64,000 bases of DNA. Source: Achromobacter pulmonis. GTDB taxonomy: Bacteria > Pseudomonadota > Gammaproteobacteria > Burkholderiales > Burkholderiaceae_B. Below are positions 1 through 7,852 of this stretch, piece after piece. The notes under the pieces are model-generated. The model was given only the letters and a program-made list of their open reading frames with translations, was not told the DNA's origin and searched no databases. Every line of letters starts with the position of its first letter. Positions within the stretch are counted from its first letter, which is position 1. Position numbers and translations under genes: made by a program. Where the stretch lies: assembly GCF_002885955.2 (NCBI RefSeq), contig NZ_POQS01000003.1:520208-584207 (forward strand), read 5' to 3'.

Positions 1-513
1 GGGCGCGGCGGCGGGGGCGCGCTCGCGCGCCGCCTCCACGTCGCGGCGCACGATGCGCCCGCGCGGGCCGGTGCCGGCCACGCTTTGCAGATCGATCCGC
101 CATTGCGCGGCCAGGCGGCGCGCCAGCGGGCTGGCGAACAGGCGCGCGGCCGGGGCCGGCGTTTCGGCGGCAGGCGCGGGCGCCGGCGCCGCGGTGGGGG
201 CGGGCGCGGCGCTGGGGGTCGCCGCCGCACCGGCTTCGGCCAGGACGCGGTCTATGCCCGATGCGTCCTCGCCCTGCGCTAGCAGCACGCCGATCACGGT
301 ATTGACCGGCACCGAGGCCGCGCCGGCCTGCACCACGATGCGGCCGAGCACGCCGGCATGCTCGGCGTTGATCTCGACGATGGCCTTCTCGGTTTCGATT
401 TCCGCCAGCGCATCGCCCACGGCGACCGTGTCGCCTTCCTGCTTGAGCCACTGGTGCAGCGTGCCGCCCGAGGTGTCGGCCGCGACGGAGGGGAGTTTGA
501 TGAGGTGTGCCAC
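1..513 (-). CDS. Dihydrolipoamide acyltransferase (E2) of a 2-oxo-acid dehydrogenase-type complex, 3' part missing
   Basis: The visible N-terminal ~170 residues carry a lipoyl domain with the modified lysine in the motif ETEKA, then an Ala/Pro-rich linker, then a peripheral subunit-binding domain (FASPLARRLAAQ ... GTGPRGRIVRRDV). The catalytic acyltransferase domain lies beyond the window edge. E2 accepts the acyl group from E1 on its lipoyl arm and passes it to CoA. The start is a GTG at 513, 22 bp after the stop of the VOC gene, and no ATG is available nearby. It is the last visible gene of the operon that begins at 9088. E3 is not in the window. Family assignment is firm; the 2-oxo-acid substrate is unknown. 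Confidence 0.9.
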   Translation of the reverse strand, partial: MAHLIKLPSVAADTSGGTLHQWLKQEGDTVAVGDALAEIETEKAIVEINAEHAGVLGRIVVQAGAASVPVNTVIGVLLAQGEDASGIDRVLAEAGAAATPSAAPAPTAAPAPAPAAETPAPAARLFASPLARRLAAQWRIDLQSVAGTGPRGRIVRRDVEAARERAPAAAP

Positions 514-535
514 GTTGTTCGTCCCGTTGTTCGTT

Positions 536-1027
536 CTATCGTTCGGCGCCGGCCAGATCGGGCCGGTAGGCGGCCGGATCGTCGTACTCCACCAGCTCCA
601 GCACATTGCCTTCGGGATCGCGGAAGAACGCCAGCCAGGTGCCGGGGCGCACTTCCATCGGCGCCGGCGCGCTGTCGAAGGCCACGCCCCTGGCCTGCAG
701 GTCGCGCACCACGCCGGGCAGGTCGCGCACGATGAAGGTCAGGTAGGTCGCGCCCTGGCGGTCCAGGATGGCGCCGCCGCGCGCGGCGGCTTGCGGCGCG
801 GCGGCCGGCTGCAGCAGCTTGATGCGTTCGCCGTAGGAAGTCTGCAGGCGCGCCACCCCGTAGCCGTGCCGCGTCAGGCCGGTGGCCTGGGCCTTGTCGG
901 CCGGCACGCTCACGCGGTTGACGAGCGTCAGCCCCATGATGTCGGTGTAGAAGGCCTGCAGCGCGTCCAGGTCGGCGCAGCAGATGCCGACTTCCATCGG
1001 CACGGTCATGCGCAGGGCGGCGCTCAT
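536..1027 (-). CDS. VOC (glyoxalase/bleomycin-resistance/dioxygenase) family protein
   Basis: A 163-residue single-domain protein. The N-terminal half has the typical VOC pattern of a disease-free beta strand followed by the ADLDALQAFYTDIMGL helix, and the C-terminal half contains FFRDPEGNVLELVEY, the usual metal-ligand glutamate strand. VOC enzymes use a divalent metal for isomerase, epimerase, lyase or dioxygenase chemistry. Its ATG overlaps the stop of the E1 gene (ATGA), so it is translationally coupled to E1 and sits between E1 and E2. That position suggests it prepares or salvages the 2-oxo-acid or CoA substrate, for example as an epimerase. This is inference; the true reaction is unknown. 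Confidence 0.8.
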   Translation of the reverse strand: MSAALRMTVPMEVGICCADLDALQAFYTDIMGLTLVNRVSVPADKAQATGLTRHGYGVARLQTSYGERIKLLQPAAAPQAAARGGAILDRQGATYLTFIVRDLPGVVRDLQARGVAFDSAPAPMEVRPGTWLAFFRDPEGNVLELVEYDDPAAYRPDLAGAER

Positions 1028-3207
1028 GCTTTTTCTCCCAGGTCGGCCAGCACGTCCTGCAGGCCGGCCACGACTTCCTCGGTGTCGGCGAACGCCGCGC
1101 GTTCGAGCACCTTGGAGATGCTGGGCGAGGCCTCGCCGCCGGTCACGCGCTTGACCGGCTGGTCCAGCCAGTCGAAGTAGCGGCGCTGGATCTCGTCGGC
1201 CAGCATGGCGCCGTAGGAGGTGCCGCGGGCGCCCTGCTCCACGATCAGCACGTTGTTGGTTTTCCGGATGCTGGCGCCGATGGTGTCCCAGTCCAGGCTG
1301 GCGCGGTCCAGGGTGCGCAGGTCGATGACTTCGGCGTCCACGCCGGCGGCTTCGGCGGCCTTGAGCGCGCGGCCGACCATGGACAGATAGCTCAGGATGG
1401 TGACCTTGCCGCCGGCGCGGCGCACGCACGCCTTGCCGAACGGAATCGCGTAGTCCAGGTCGTCGGCCGGCACTTCGCCCGACGAGGCGTAGAGATCCAC
1501 GTGCTCGATCACCAGCACCGGATCCTTGGAGGCCAGCGCGGTGTTCATCAGGCCGATGTAGTCGAAGGGCGTGGACGGCGCGACGATGCGCCAGCCCGGC
1601 GCGGTGGCGAAGATGCCGGCCGGGTCCATCGAGTGCTGCGAGCCGTAGCCCGTGCCCATCGCGACCTTGGTGCGCAGCACGAAGGGCACGTCGATGTCGC
1701 CGCCGAACATATGGCGGGCCTTGCCGATCTGGTTGAAGATCTGGTCGGCCGCGACCCACATGAAGTCCGGGTACATGAATTCCACGACGGGCCGGTAGCG
1801 GCCGTCCATGGCCAGGCCGCCGCCCAGGCCGGCGAAGGCGTTTTCAGAAATGGGCGTGCCCAGCACGCGGTCGGGGTACTTGTCCTTCAGGCCGCGCGTG
1901 GCGCCGTTGGTGCCGCCCTTCAGGCGGTGCACGTCCTCGCCCAGCACCACCACGCCGCCGTCGGTCTCCATGCGGCGATCCAGCACGTCGGCCACGGCGT
2001 CGACGAATTTGCGCTCGACGCGCCGGCCGGCGTGGTCGGCGGCTTCCTGGTAGCGCAGGCCGGCCAGCTCGGAGCCATCGCCGCGCAGGCCCACGTCGCG
2101 GAAATCCGGGCTGGGCCAGAGGTCGGCGCGCACGCGGCGCTTGCCGCCCTCGGCGGCTTCGGTCAGGCGGCCGGCCACCGCTTTCATGGTGTCCTTGCAG
2201 CGCTGGCGCAGCGCGTCGACCTCGGCCTGCGAAATCAGGCCGCGGCCGATCATCTCGGCGGCGACGCGGTCCAGCGGATCGCGGCCGCGCCATTGCGCTT
2301 CCTCGTCCTTGCTGCGATAGCCGAAGGCGCTGCCGGGGAAGGGGCCGTTCTGGTGGAAGTAGCGGTACACGTCCACTTCGACGATGGTGGGGCCGTTGCC
2401 GGCGCGCATGTGGGCCACGGCTTCGGACATGGCCAGGTACACCGCCAGCGGGTCCATGCCGTCGACCTGCCACGACGGAATGTTGAAGGCCTGGCCGCGC
2501 GCCGACAGCCGCGGCTCGGCGGTGGATTCCTCCACCGTGGTGGAGACGGCGTAGCGGTTGTTCTCGATGAAGAAGCACAGCGGCGTCTTCCAGGCCGCGG
2601 TCAGGTTCATGGTTTCCAGCACAGAGCCGATGTTGACCGCGCCATCGCCGAAATACGTCACCGCCACCCGGTCGGTGCCCGCGTGCTTGTGGGCCCAGCC
2701 CGCGCCGGCGGCCAGGGGCACGCCGCCGCCGACGATGGCGTTGGTGCCCAGCGCGCCGGCTTCCAGCCAGCGCAGGTGCATGCTGCCGCCGCGTCCGCGG
2801 CAATAGCCCTGGGCCAGGCCCATGATCTCGGCCAGCGTCTTCTGCAGCACTTCGTCGATGGCGGGCGTGAGCGGATCGCGCGGGTCCAGGCCTTGCGGCG
2901 CGACGTGCTGCAGTGCCTTGGCCAGGAACTGGTGGTGGCCGCGGTGCGAGCCGTTGATCTGGTCGCCGGCGCCCAGCGCCAGCACCGAACCGACCGCGCC
3001 GCCTTCCTGGCCCACGGACGAGTGCGCGGGACCGTGCACCAGGCCTTCGGCGGCCAGTTCCAGCACGGCCTCTTCGAAGGCGCGGATCCAGTGCAGCTGG
3101 GTCAGCATGGTGCCCAGCAGGGCGGGGTCCGCCTGTTGCCAGTCCTTGGCTTCGACCGTCAGTTGCCGCCAGGGCGCTTGCGAGGCAAGCGGTTGGTAGG
3201 TGGCCAT
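1024..3207 (-). CDS. Fused E1 alpha-beta thiamine-diphosphate dehydrogenase
   Basis: This 727-residue protein joins both E1 subunits of a branched-chain/acetoin/pyruvate-type dehydrogenase. The alpha half (about 30-370) has the ThDP motif beginning GDG at residues 187-189 and ending ENN at 215-217. The beta half (about 395-725) contains GEDV, the PISE/AFAGLGGGLA segment and the C-terminal transketolase-like domain. E1 decarboxylates the 2-oxo substrate and acylates the lipoyl arm of E2. In most acetoin and branched-chain complexes alpha and beta are separate genes. It lies 36 bp after the SDR gene and overlaps the VOC gene by 4 bp. No full E3 or acetoin regulator is visible, so the substrate is left open. 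Confidence 0.9.
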   Translation of the reverse strand: MATYQPLASQAPWRQLTVEAKDWQQADPALLGTMLTQLHWIRAFEEAVLELAAEGLVHGPAHSSVGQEGGAVGSVLALGAGDQINGSHRGHHQFLAKALQHVAPQGLDPRDPLTPAIDEVLQKTLAEIMGLAQGYCRGRGGSMHLRWLEAGALGTNAIVGGGVPLAAGAGWAHKHAGTDRVAVTYFGDGAVNIGSVLETMNLTAAWKTPLCFFIENNRYAVSTTVEESTAEPRLSARGQAFNIPSWQVDGMDPLAVYLAMSEAVAHMRAGNGPTIVEVDVYRYFHQNGPFPGSAFGYRSKDEEAQWRGRDPLDRVAAEMIGRGLISQAEVDALRQRCKDTMKAVAGRLTEAAEGGKRRVRADLWPSPDFRDVGLRGDGSELAGLRYQEAADHAGRRVERKFVDAVADVLDRRMETDGGVVVLGEDVHRLKGGTNGATRGLKDKYPDRVLGTPISENAFAGLGGGLAMDGRYRPVVEFMYPDFMWVAADQIFNQIGKARHMFGGDIDVPFVLRTKVAMGTGYGSQHSMDPAGIFATAPGWRIVAPSTPFDYIGLMNTALASKDPVLVIEHVDLYASSGEVPADDLDYAIPFGKACVRRAGGKVTILSYLSMVGRALKAAEAAGVDAEVIDLRTLDRASLDWDTIGASIRKTNNVLIVEQGARGTSYGAMLADEIQRRYFDWLDQPVKRVTGGEASPSISKVLERAAFADTEEVVAGLQDVLADLGEKA

Positions 3208-3243
3208 GAATGAATCTCCAGAATAGGGGTAGGCGTCTTGCGG

Positions 3244-4083
3244 TTAGAGGTAGCAGTAGCGGCTCCAGCCGCCGTCGGCCACCAGGGTGTGTCCGGTGAT
3301 GTAGGCGGCCTGGCGCGAGGCCAGGAACACCGCCAGGTCGGCCATCTCGGCCGGCTGCGCCAGGCGCCGCAGCGGCGTGCGCTGCCTGAGGCGCTCGGGG
3401 TCCAGGCGGCCGCGCGCGGCCAGGTCGCGCACCAGGTCCGTCTCCACGTAGCCCGGCGCCAGCGCGTTCACGCGCACGCCGGACGGTCCCCATTCCACGG
3501 CCAGGGTCTCGGTCAGCAGCACCACCGCGCCCTTGGTGGCGCAATAGGCCGCGCGGTCGGGCGCGGCCACCACGCCGTACATGGAGGCCAGGTTGACGAT
3601 GGAACCCGAGCCGGCGGGCACCATGCGCCGCCCGGCGGCCTGGGCGCACAGGAACACGCCGGTCAGGTTGATGTCCACGGCGCGGCGCCATTCGTCCACG
3701 CTGACTTCCAGCGTGGGCTTGTTGGCCGACACGCCGGCGTTGTTGACCAGCACGTCGATGCGGCCGTAGGCCGCTTCGACCTGCGCGAAAGCGCGTTCGA
3801 CGGCGTCGGCGTCGGTGACCGAGGCCTGGCAGGCCAGCGCCTGGACGCCCTGCGCCGAAAGGCCGGCGACGGCCTCGTCCAGCGCGGCGGCGTCCATGTC
3901 CAGCAGCGCGAGGCGCGCGCCCTGGCGGGCGAAGGCCTGCGCCGTGGCCAGGCCGATGCCCCGGGCGCCGCCGGTGATCACCACGGCCTGGCCGCGCAGT
4001 TCGGGATGGAGGGTGTCGTTGGGATAGTCCACGATAGATGCCTGATAGAAAGAGGGGGCGCCGGCGCTCACACCGCCAGCCAT
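3244..4083 (-). CDS. Short-chain dehydrogenase/reductase (SDR)
   Basis: A classical SDR with the cofactor motif TGGARGIG, the NNAG strand motif, a serine in NLASMYG and the catalytic YCATK. It should oxidise a secondary alcohol, or reduce a ketone, with NAD(P). The ATG at 4083 overlaps the end of livF by 16 bp. A GTG at 4032 would give a 262-residue protein whose Rossmann motif begins at the usual distance from the N terminus, and is a credible alternative start. The position between the transporter and E1 suggests it makes the 2-oxo compound from an imported hydroxy compound (inference). Confidence 0.85.
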   Translation of the reverse strand: MAGGVSAGAPSFYQASIVDYPNDTLHPELRGQAVVITGGARGIGLATAQAFARQGARLALLDMDAAALDEAVAGLSAQGVQALACQASVTDADAVERAFAQVEAAYGRIDVLVNNAGVSANKPTLEVSVDEWRRAVDINLTGVFLCAQAAGRRMVPAGSGSIVNLASMYGVVAAPDRAAYCATKGAVVLLTETLAVEWGPSGVRVNALAPGYVETDLVRDLAARGRLDPERLRQRTPLRRLAQPAEMADLAVFLASRQAAYITGHTLVADGGWSRYCYL

Positions 4084-4787
4084 TCCTGGACCACGTCCTG
4101 GCGCTCATGCAGCTGCGCGGGCGGTCCTTCGAAAACGATGCGGCCGTGGCCCATCACGCTGACGCGGGTGGAGACCTTGAGGGCGATGGTCAGCTTCTGC
4201 TCCACCAGCAGCACGGACACGCCGCGCTTGTGGATGTCGCGGATCACGTCGGCGATCACCTCCACGATCTTCGGCGCCAGCCCTTCGGTGGGCTCGTCGA
4301 TCAGCATGACCTTGGGGTTGCCCAGCAGCGAGCGGCACATGGTCAGCATCTGCTGCTCGCCGCCCGACAGGTTGCCGGCGCGGGTGGCGCGGCGCTCCTT
4401 CAGGCGCGGGAAGTAATCGAACATCTGGTCCGCCGTCCAGAAGGGCGCGTCGGCGCGCCTGGGCTGTTCGCCCATGCGCAGGTTCTCGTCCACCGTCAGG
4501 TTGGCGAACACCTCGCGTTCTTCCGGCACGAAGCCCAGGCCGGCGCGGGCGATCTCGAAGGGCCGCTTGTTGGTGATGTCGCGGCCTTCGATGGCGATGC
4601 GCCCGCCGGTCACGTCCACCAGCCCCATGATGCTTTTCATGGTGGTGGAGCGCCCGGCGCCGTTGCGGCCCAGCAGACTCACCACTTCGCCGCGGCCGAT
4701 GCCCAGGTCGATGCCGTGCAGGATGTGGCTCTTGCCGTAATGCGCATGCACGCCCTGCAGGCTCAGCAAGGGGGATTGCGTCGTCAT
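4068..4787 (-). CDS. livF: Branched-chain-amino-acid-type ABC transporter ATPase, LivF subfamily, altered Walker A
   Basis: A 239-residue LivF-type nucleotide-binding subunit that pairs with LivG to power uptake through LivHM. The signature LSGGEQQ, the Walker B segment VMLIDEPTEGLAP and the switch region LLVEQK are intact. The Walker A loop reads GRNGAGRST: the invariant lysine is arginine at residue 46. This is seen clearly in the bases (ggg cgc tcc in coding sense). The start overlaps the livG stop (ATGA at 4784-4787). Subfamily and role are clear from sequence and gene order; whether the site still hydrolyses ATP is uncertain. Confidence 0.92.
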   Translation of the reverse strand: MTTQSPLLSLQGVHAHYGKSHILHGIDLGIGRGEVVSLLGRNGAGRSTTMKSIMGLVDVTGGRIAIEGRDITNKRPFEIARAGLGFVPEEREVFANLTVDENLRMGEQPRRADAPFWTADQMFDYFPRLKERRATRAGNLSGGEQQMLTMCRSLLGNPKVMLIDEPTEGLAPKIVEVIADVIRDIHKRGVSVLLVEQKLTIALKVSTRVSVMGHGRIVFEGPPAQLHERQDVVQEWLAV

Positions 4788-5536
4788 ACCGTCTCCTCTC
4801 CGAGATAGGCTTCGCGCACGCGGGCGTCGCCGCGGATCTCGGCCGGGGTGCCGGTGGCCAGGATCTCGCCGTACACCAGCACGCTGATGCGGTCGGCCAG
4901 CGAGAACACCACCTGCATGTCGTGTTCCACGATCAGCAGGGTGCAGTCGCGGGTGACTTCCTTGATCAGCTCGACCGTGTAGTCGACTTCATGCTGCGAC
5001 ATGCCCGCCATCGGTTCGTCCAGCAGGATGACCTCGGGACGCGAGGCCAGCGTCATGCCGATCTCCAGCGAGCGCTGCTCCGAATAATTGAGGTCGCCGG
5101 CGGCGGTGTCCTGCTTGGCCGCCAGCCGCACCTTCTCCAGCAGGCGGTCCACGTCTTCGTTGACCTTGCGGTTGCGCGCGATCGGACGCCAGAAGTTGTA
5201 GACCAGGCCGTGCATGCGCAGCACCGCGAGCCGCAGGTTTTCGCGCACCGACAGGCGCGGGAACACGTTGGTGATCTGGAACGACCGCGCCAGCCCCAGG
5301 CGGTTGATGCGCTCGGGAGGCAGGCCGCCGATGGGGCGCGCGCGCAGGCTGATGTCGCCCGAGGTCGGCGCGAACGAGCCCGACATCAGGTGAAACAGCG
5401 TGGACTTGCCCGCGCCGTTGGGGCCGATGACGGCGTGGCGCTCGCCGGTCCGCACTTTCAGGTTCACGCCGCGGATGATCTGCGCTTCGCCGAAAGACTT
5501 GCGCACGTCGGTCAGGGTCAGGATGTCGTGGCTCAT
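4784..5536 (-). CDS. livG: ABC transporter ATPase, LivG subfamily
   Basis: A 250-residue nucleotide-binding subunit with an intact Walker A (GPNGAGKST), LNYSEQRSLEIG in place of a canonical LSGGQ, Walker B VILLDEPMAGM and H-loop IVEHDM. These are standard LivG features. It works with LivF under the LivH/LivM channel. The ATG at 5536 overlaps the livM stop. Because its own Walker A is intact, it may carry the ATPase work for the heterodimer if the Arg-substituted LivF site is degenerate (inference). Confidence 0.93.
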   Translation of the reverse strand: MSHDILTLTDVRKSFGEAQIIRGVNLKVRTGERHAVIGPNGAGKSTLFHLMSGSFAPTSGDISLRARPIGGLPPERINRLGLARSFQITNVFPRLSVRENLRLAVLRMHGLVYNFWRPIARNRKVNEDVDRLLEKVRLAAKQDTAAGDLNYSEQRSLEIGMTLASRPEVILLDEPMAGMSQHEVDYTVELIKEVTRDCTLLIVEHDMQVVFSLADRISVLVYGEILATGTPAEIRGDARVREAYLGEETV

Positions 5537-6801
5537 TGGGCGGCCTCCAGCACGGGCGGGGCATCGGCGTCGTCGCGCCACAGGGCCAGCGCCCAGCGGC
5601 AGGCGGCCAGGCCCGCGGCAAACATCGCCAGCGGGATCAGCCAGGTGAGCGGCGCCAGCGGCGCCCATTCATGGCCGAACAGCGCGATGGGCGGCCAGCC
5701 GGCCTCGGGGTTCATCTCCAGCAGGGCGCGGTAGTCGCGCGCGAACATGCGCTGCAGCAGCTCCACCGTGAATACGGTGGCGCCGGTCAGCAGCAGGCCG
5801 GCGGCGGCCGACACCGCGGCCCGCGGCAGCCAGCTGGCCGGGCCGCGTTCGCGCAGCGAGCGGGCCGCGCGCTGCACCAGTCCCACCAGGCCGTCGGGCA
5901 CGAACAGCATCACCAGCACGAACAGAATGCCCTGGTACAGCAGCCAGGAACGCGTGATGTCGGCCAGCGTCTGCGACAGGAAGGTCAGGATGGCGGCGCC
6001 CAGCACCGGGCCCAGGAAGGCGTTGACGCCGCCGATGTAGGCGAACAGCACCGCGTCGGTGGACAGCTTGACCTCGAACAGCACGTAGTTGCCGGCCTCG
6101 ATGTTCAGGGCCTGCAGGCCGCCGGCGATGCCGGCGAACATGGCCGACAGCGCGAACACCAGGGTCTTGAGCGTGTGCGGGCGGTAGCCCAGGTAGCGCA
6201 GGCGGTGGGCGTTTTCGCGCAGGCCCAGCGTCAGCCGGCCCAGCGGCGTGCGGGTCAGGCCGTACAGCGCCGCCAGCGACGCCAGCACCCAGGCCAGCAC
6301 CAGGAAGTACACCTCGACGTCCGAGCCGAAGGTGAAGCCCCAGGCCGGCATGCGCATGGCGGACAGGCCCGCCTCGCCGCCGAACACGCCTTTCAGGTGC
6401 GGCGCCAGCGCGTGCAGCAGCTCGGCCAGCGCCAGCGTGATCATCGAGAAATACACGCCGGCCCGCATGGTGGCGAACCAGCCCGCGACCAGGCCGAACA
6501 GCAGGCCGGCCACGCCGCCGGCCAGCGGCATCAGGGGCGTGGGCAACAGCCCCGCGCCGCCCAGCGCGTTCATGGCATGGATGGTGGCGAAGGTGCCCAC
6601 GCCGAAGTAGGCGGCGTGGCCGAAGGACAGCATGCCGCCCTGGCCGGCCAGCAGATTGAAGGCGCAGGCGAACAGCGCGGCGATCAGCATCTGCACCGCC
6701 GCCACCAGCTGGCCGGCGGGCAGCAGCCAGGGCAGCGCGCACAGCGCGGCCACGCAGAGGATCAACAGCAGCAGCCCGGAAGCGCGGCGGGTTTGGCTCA
6801 T
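5533..6801 (-). CDS. livM: ABC transporter permease, LivM subfamily
   Basis: A 422-residue polytopic permease. It contains the typical LivM stretch FNLLAGQGGMLSFGHAAYFGVG near residue 50 and the cytoplasmic coupling region near GLRENAHRLRYLGY. The C-terminal ~90 residues, including an extra hydrophobic segment after the usual end of the family fold, make it longer than the ~320-residue LivM at 33924. The start at 6801 overlaps the livH stop (ATGA). It forms the membrane channel with LivH. Confidence 0.92.
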   Translation of the reverse strand: MSQTRRASGLLLLILCVAALCALPWLLPAGQLVAAVQMLIAALFACAFNLLAGQGGMLSFGHAAYFGVGTFATIHAMNALGGAGLLPTPLMPLAGGVAGLLFGLVAGWFATMRAGVYFSMITLALAELLHALAPHLKGVFGGEAGLSAMRMPAWGFTFGSDVEVYFLVLAWVLASLAALYGLTRTPLGRLTLGLRENAHRLRYLGYRPHTLKTLVFALSAMFAGIAGGLQALNIEAGNYVLFEVKLSTDAVLFAYIGGVNAFLGPVLGAAILTFLSQTLADITRSWLLYQGILFVLVMLFVPDGLVGLVQRAARSLRERGPASWLPRAAVSAAAGLLLTGATVFTVELLQRMFARDYRALLEMNPEAGWPPIALFGHEWAPLAPLTWLIPLAMFAAGLAACRWALALWRDDADAPPVLEAAQ

Positions 6802-7739
6802 GGCTGTTCTCCCTTGAGGCCCGAGGGCTTGACCAGCAGCACCACCAGCATCAGCAGGAAGGGCAGGGTGGCCGCCAGGCTGGAAATCTTCACGGTCATC
6901 AGGCCGCCCACGCGCTCGGCCCATTCGCCGGCGCCGAACAGGCCGAACAGGGTCGCCAGGCTGGCGTCGACGCCGACCGAAAACGAGCTGATCAGGCCGA
7001 TCAGCAGCGACGCGATCATCGCGCCTTCGAGCGAGCCCAGCCCGCCCACCACGACCACCACGAACACCAGCACGCCGAGTTCCAGCGCCATGTTCGGGTT
7101 GGTGGTGTAGAACGCGCCAGCGACCGCGCCGGCCAGGCCGGCCATGGCCGCGCCCACGCCGAACACGCTCATGAACACCAGCGGCACGTTGTGGCCCAGC
7201 GCTTCGGCCATGCGCGGACGGTAGATCGCCGAGCGCACCACGATGCCCACGCGGGTGCGCGACAGCAGCAGGTAGATGACGGCGAACATCGCCAGCGACA
7301 CGCCGCCCATCAGCAGGCGGTAGAACGGATAGTCGGCGTCGAACACGCGGAACGCGGCGAAGTTCAGGAACGGCGGCACGCGGTAGTCGACGGGAAAATC
7401 GCCGTAGAACAGCTTGATGAGCTCGGCCACGATGAAGGCCAGGCCGAAGGTCACCAGCAGCTCCTGCGCATGGCCGAACTTGTGGACGCGGCGCAGGAAA
7501 TAGCGCTCCACGCCCATGCCCAGCACGCCGGCGATGACGGTGGCCAGCACCAGGGCCGCCCAGAAGCCGGTGACCGGCGTCAGGGTATAGGCGGCGTACG
7601 CGCCTATCATGTAGAACGAGGCGTGCGCGAAGTTCAGCACGCCCATCATCCCGAAAATCAGTGTCAGGCCTGCCGACACCATGAACAGCAGCAGGCCGTA
7701 GATCACGCCGTTCAACAGCGAGACGGTAAAGTATTCCAT
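6798..7739 (-). CDS. livH: ABC transporter permease, LivH subfamily
   Basis: A 313-residue inner-membrane permease with the LivH hallmark FGMMGVLNFAHASFYMIGAY near the N terminus and VVVVVGGLGSLEGAMIASLLIG near residue 225. It partners LivM to move the ligand delivered by the periplasmic protein encoded at 7853-9088. It is the first membrane gene of the transporter, separated from the binding-protein gene by a 113-bp spacer holding a strong hairpin, and is coupled to livM by a 4-bp overlap. Confidence 0.93.
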   Translation of the reverse strand: MEYFTVSLLNGVIYGLLLFMVSAGLTLIFGMMGVLNFAHASFYMIGAYAAYTLTPVTGFWAALVLATVIAGVLGMGVERYFLRRVHKFGHAQELLVTFGLAFIVAELIKLFYGDFPVDYRVPPFLNFAAFRVFDADYPFYRLLMGGVSLAMFAVIYLLLSRTRVGIVVRSAIYRPRMAEALGHNVPLVFMSVFGVGAAMAGLAGAVAGAFYTTNPNMALELGVLVFVVVVVGGLGSLEGAMIASLLIGLISSFSVGVDASLATLFGLFGAGEWAERVGGLMTVKISSLAATLPFLLMLVVLLVKPSGLKGEQP

Positions 7740-7777
7740 GTCCGCTCCAGGTTTTCGAACCGGGTCGAGTTGCGCGG

Positions 7778-7835
7778 GACGGACGCGCGCCGGGAGCCCG
7801 GGCTTGGGACCGGGAACTCGCGCGCCGCGTCCGTC
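7778..7835 (-). terminator. Strong hairpin between the binding-protein gene and livH
   Basis: GACGGACGCG at the left pairs with CGCGTCCGTC at the right, and further CG-rich pairing with one bulge extends the stem around a ~25-nt loop. There is no U-tract in the direction of transcription. Such structures after the first gene usually stabilise the upstream binding-protein message and damp expression of the membrane genes. The structure is seen directly; its role is inferred. Confidence 0.6.
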
Positions 7836-7852
7836 TTACGTAAACGCCTGCC

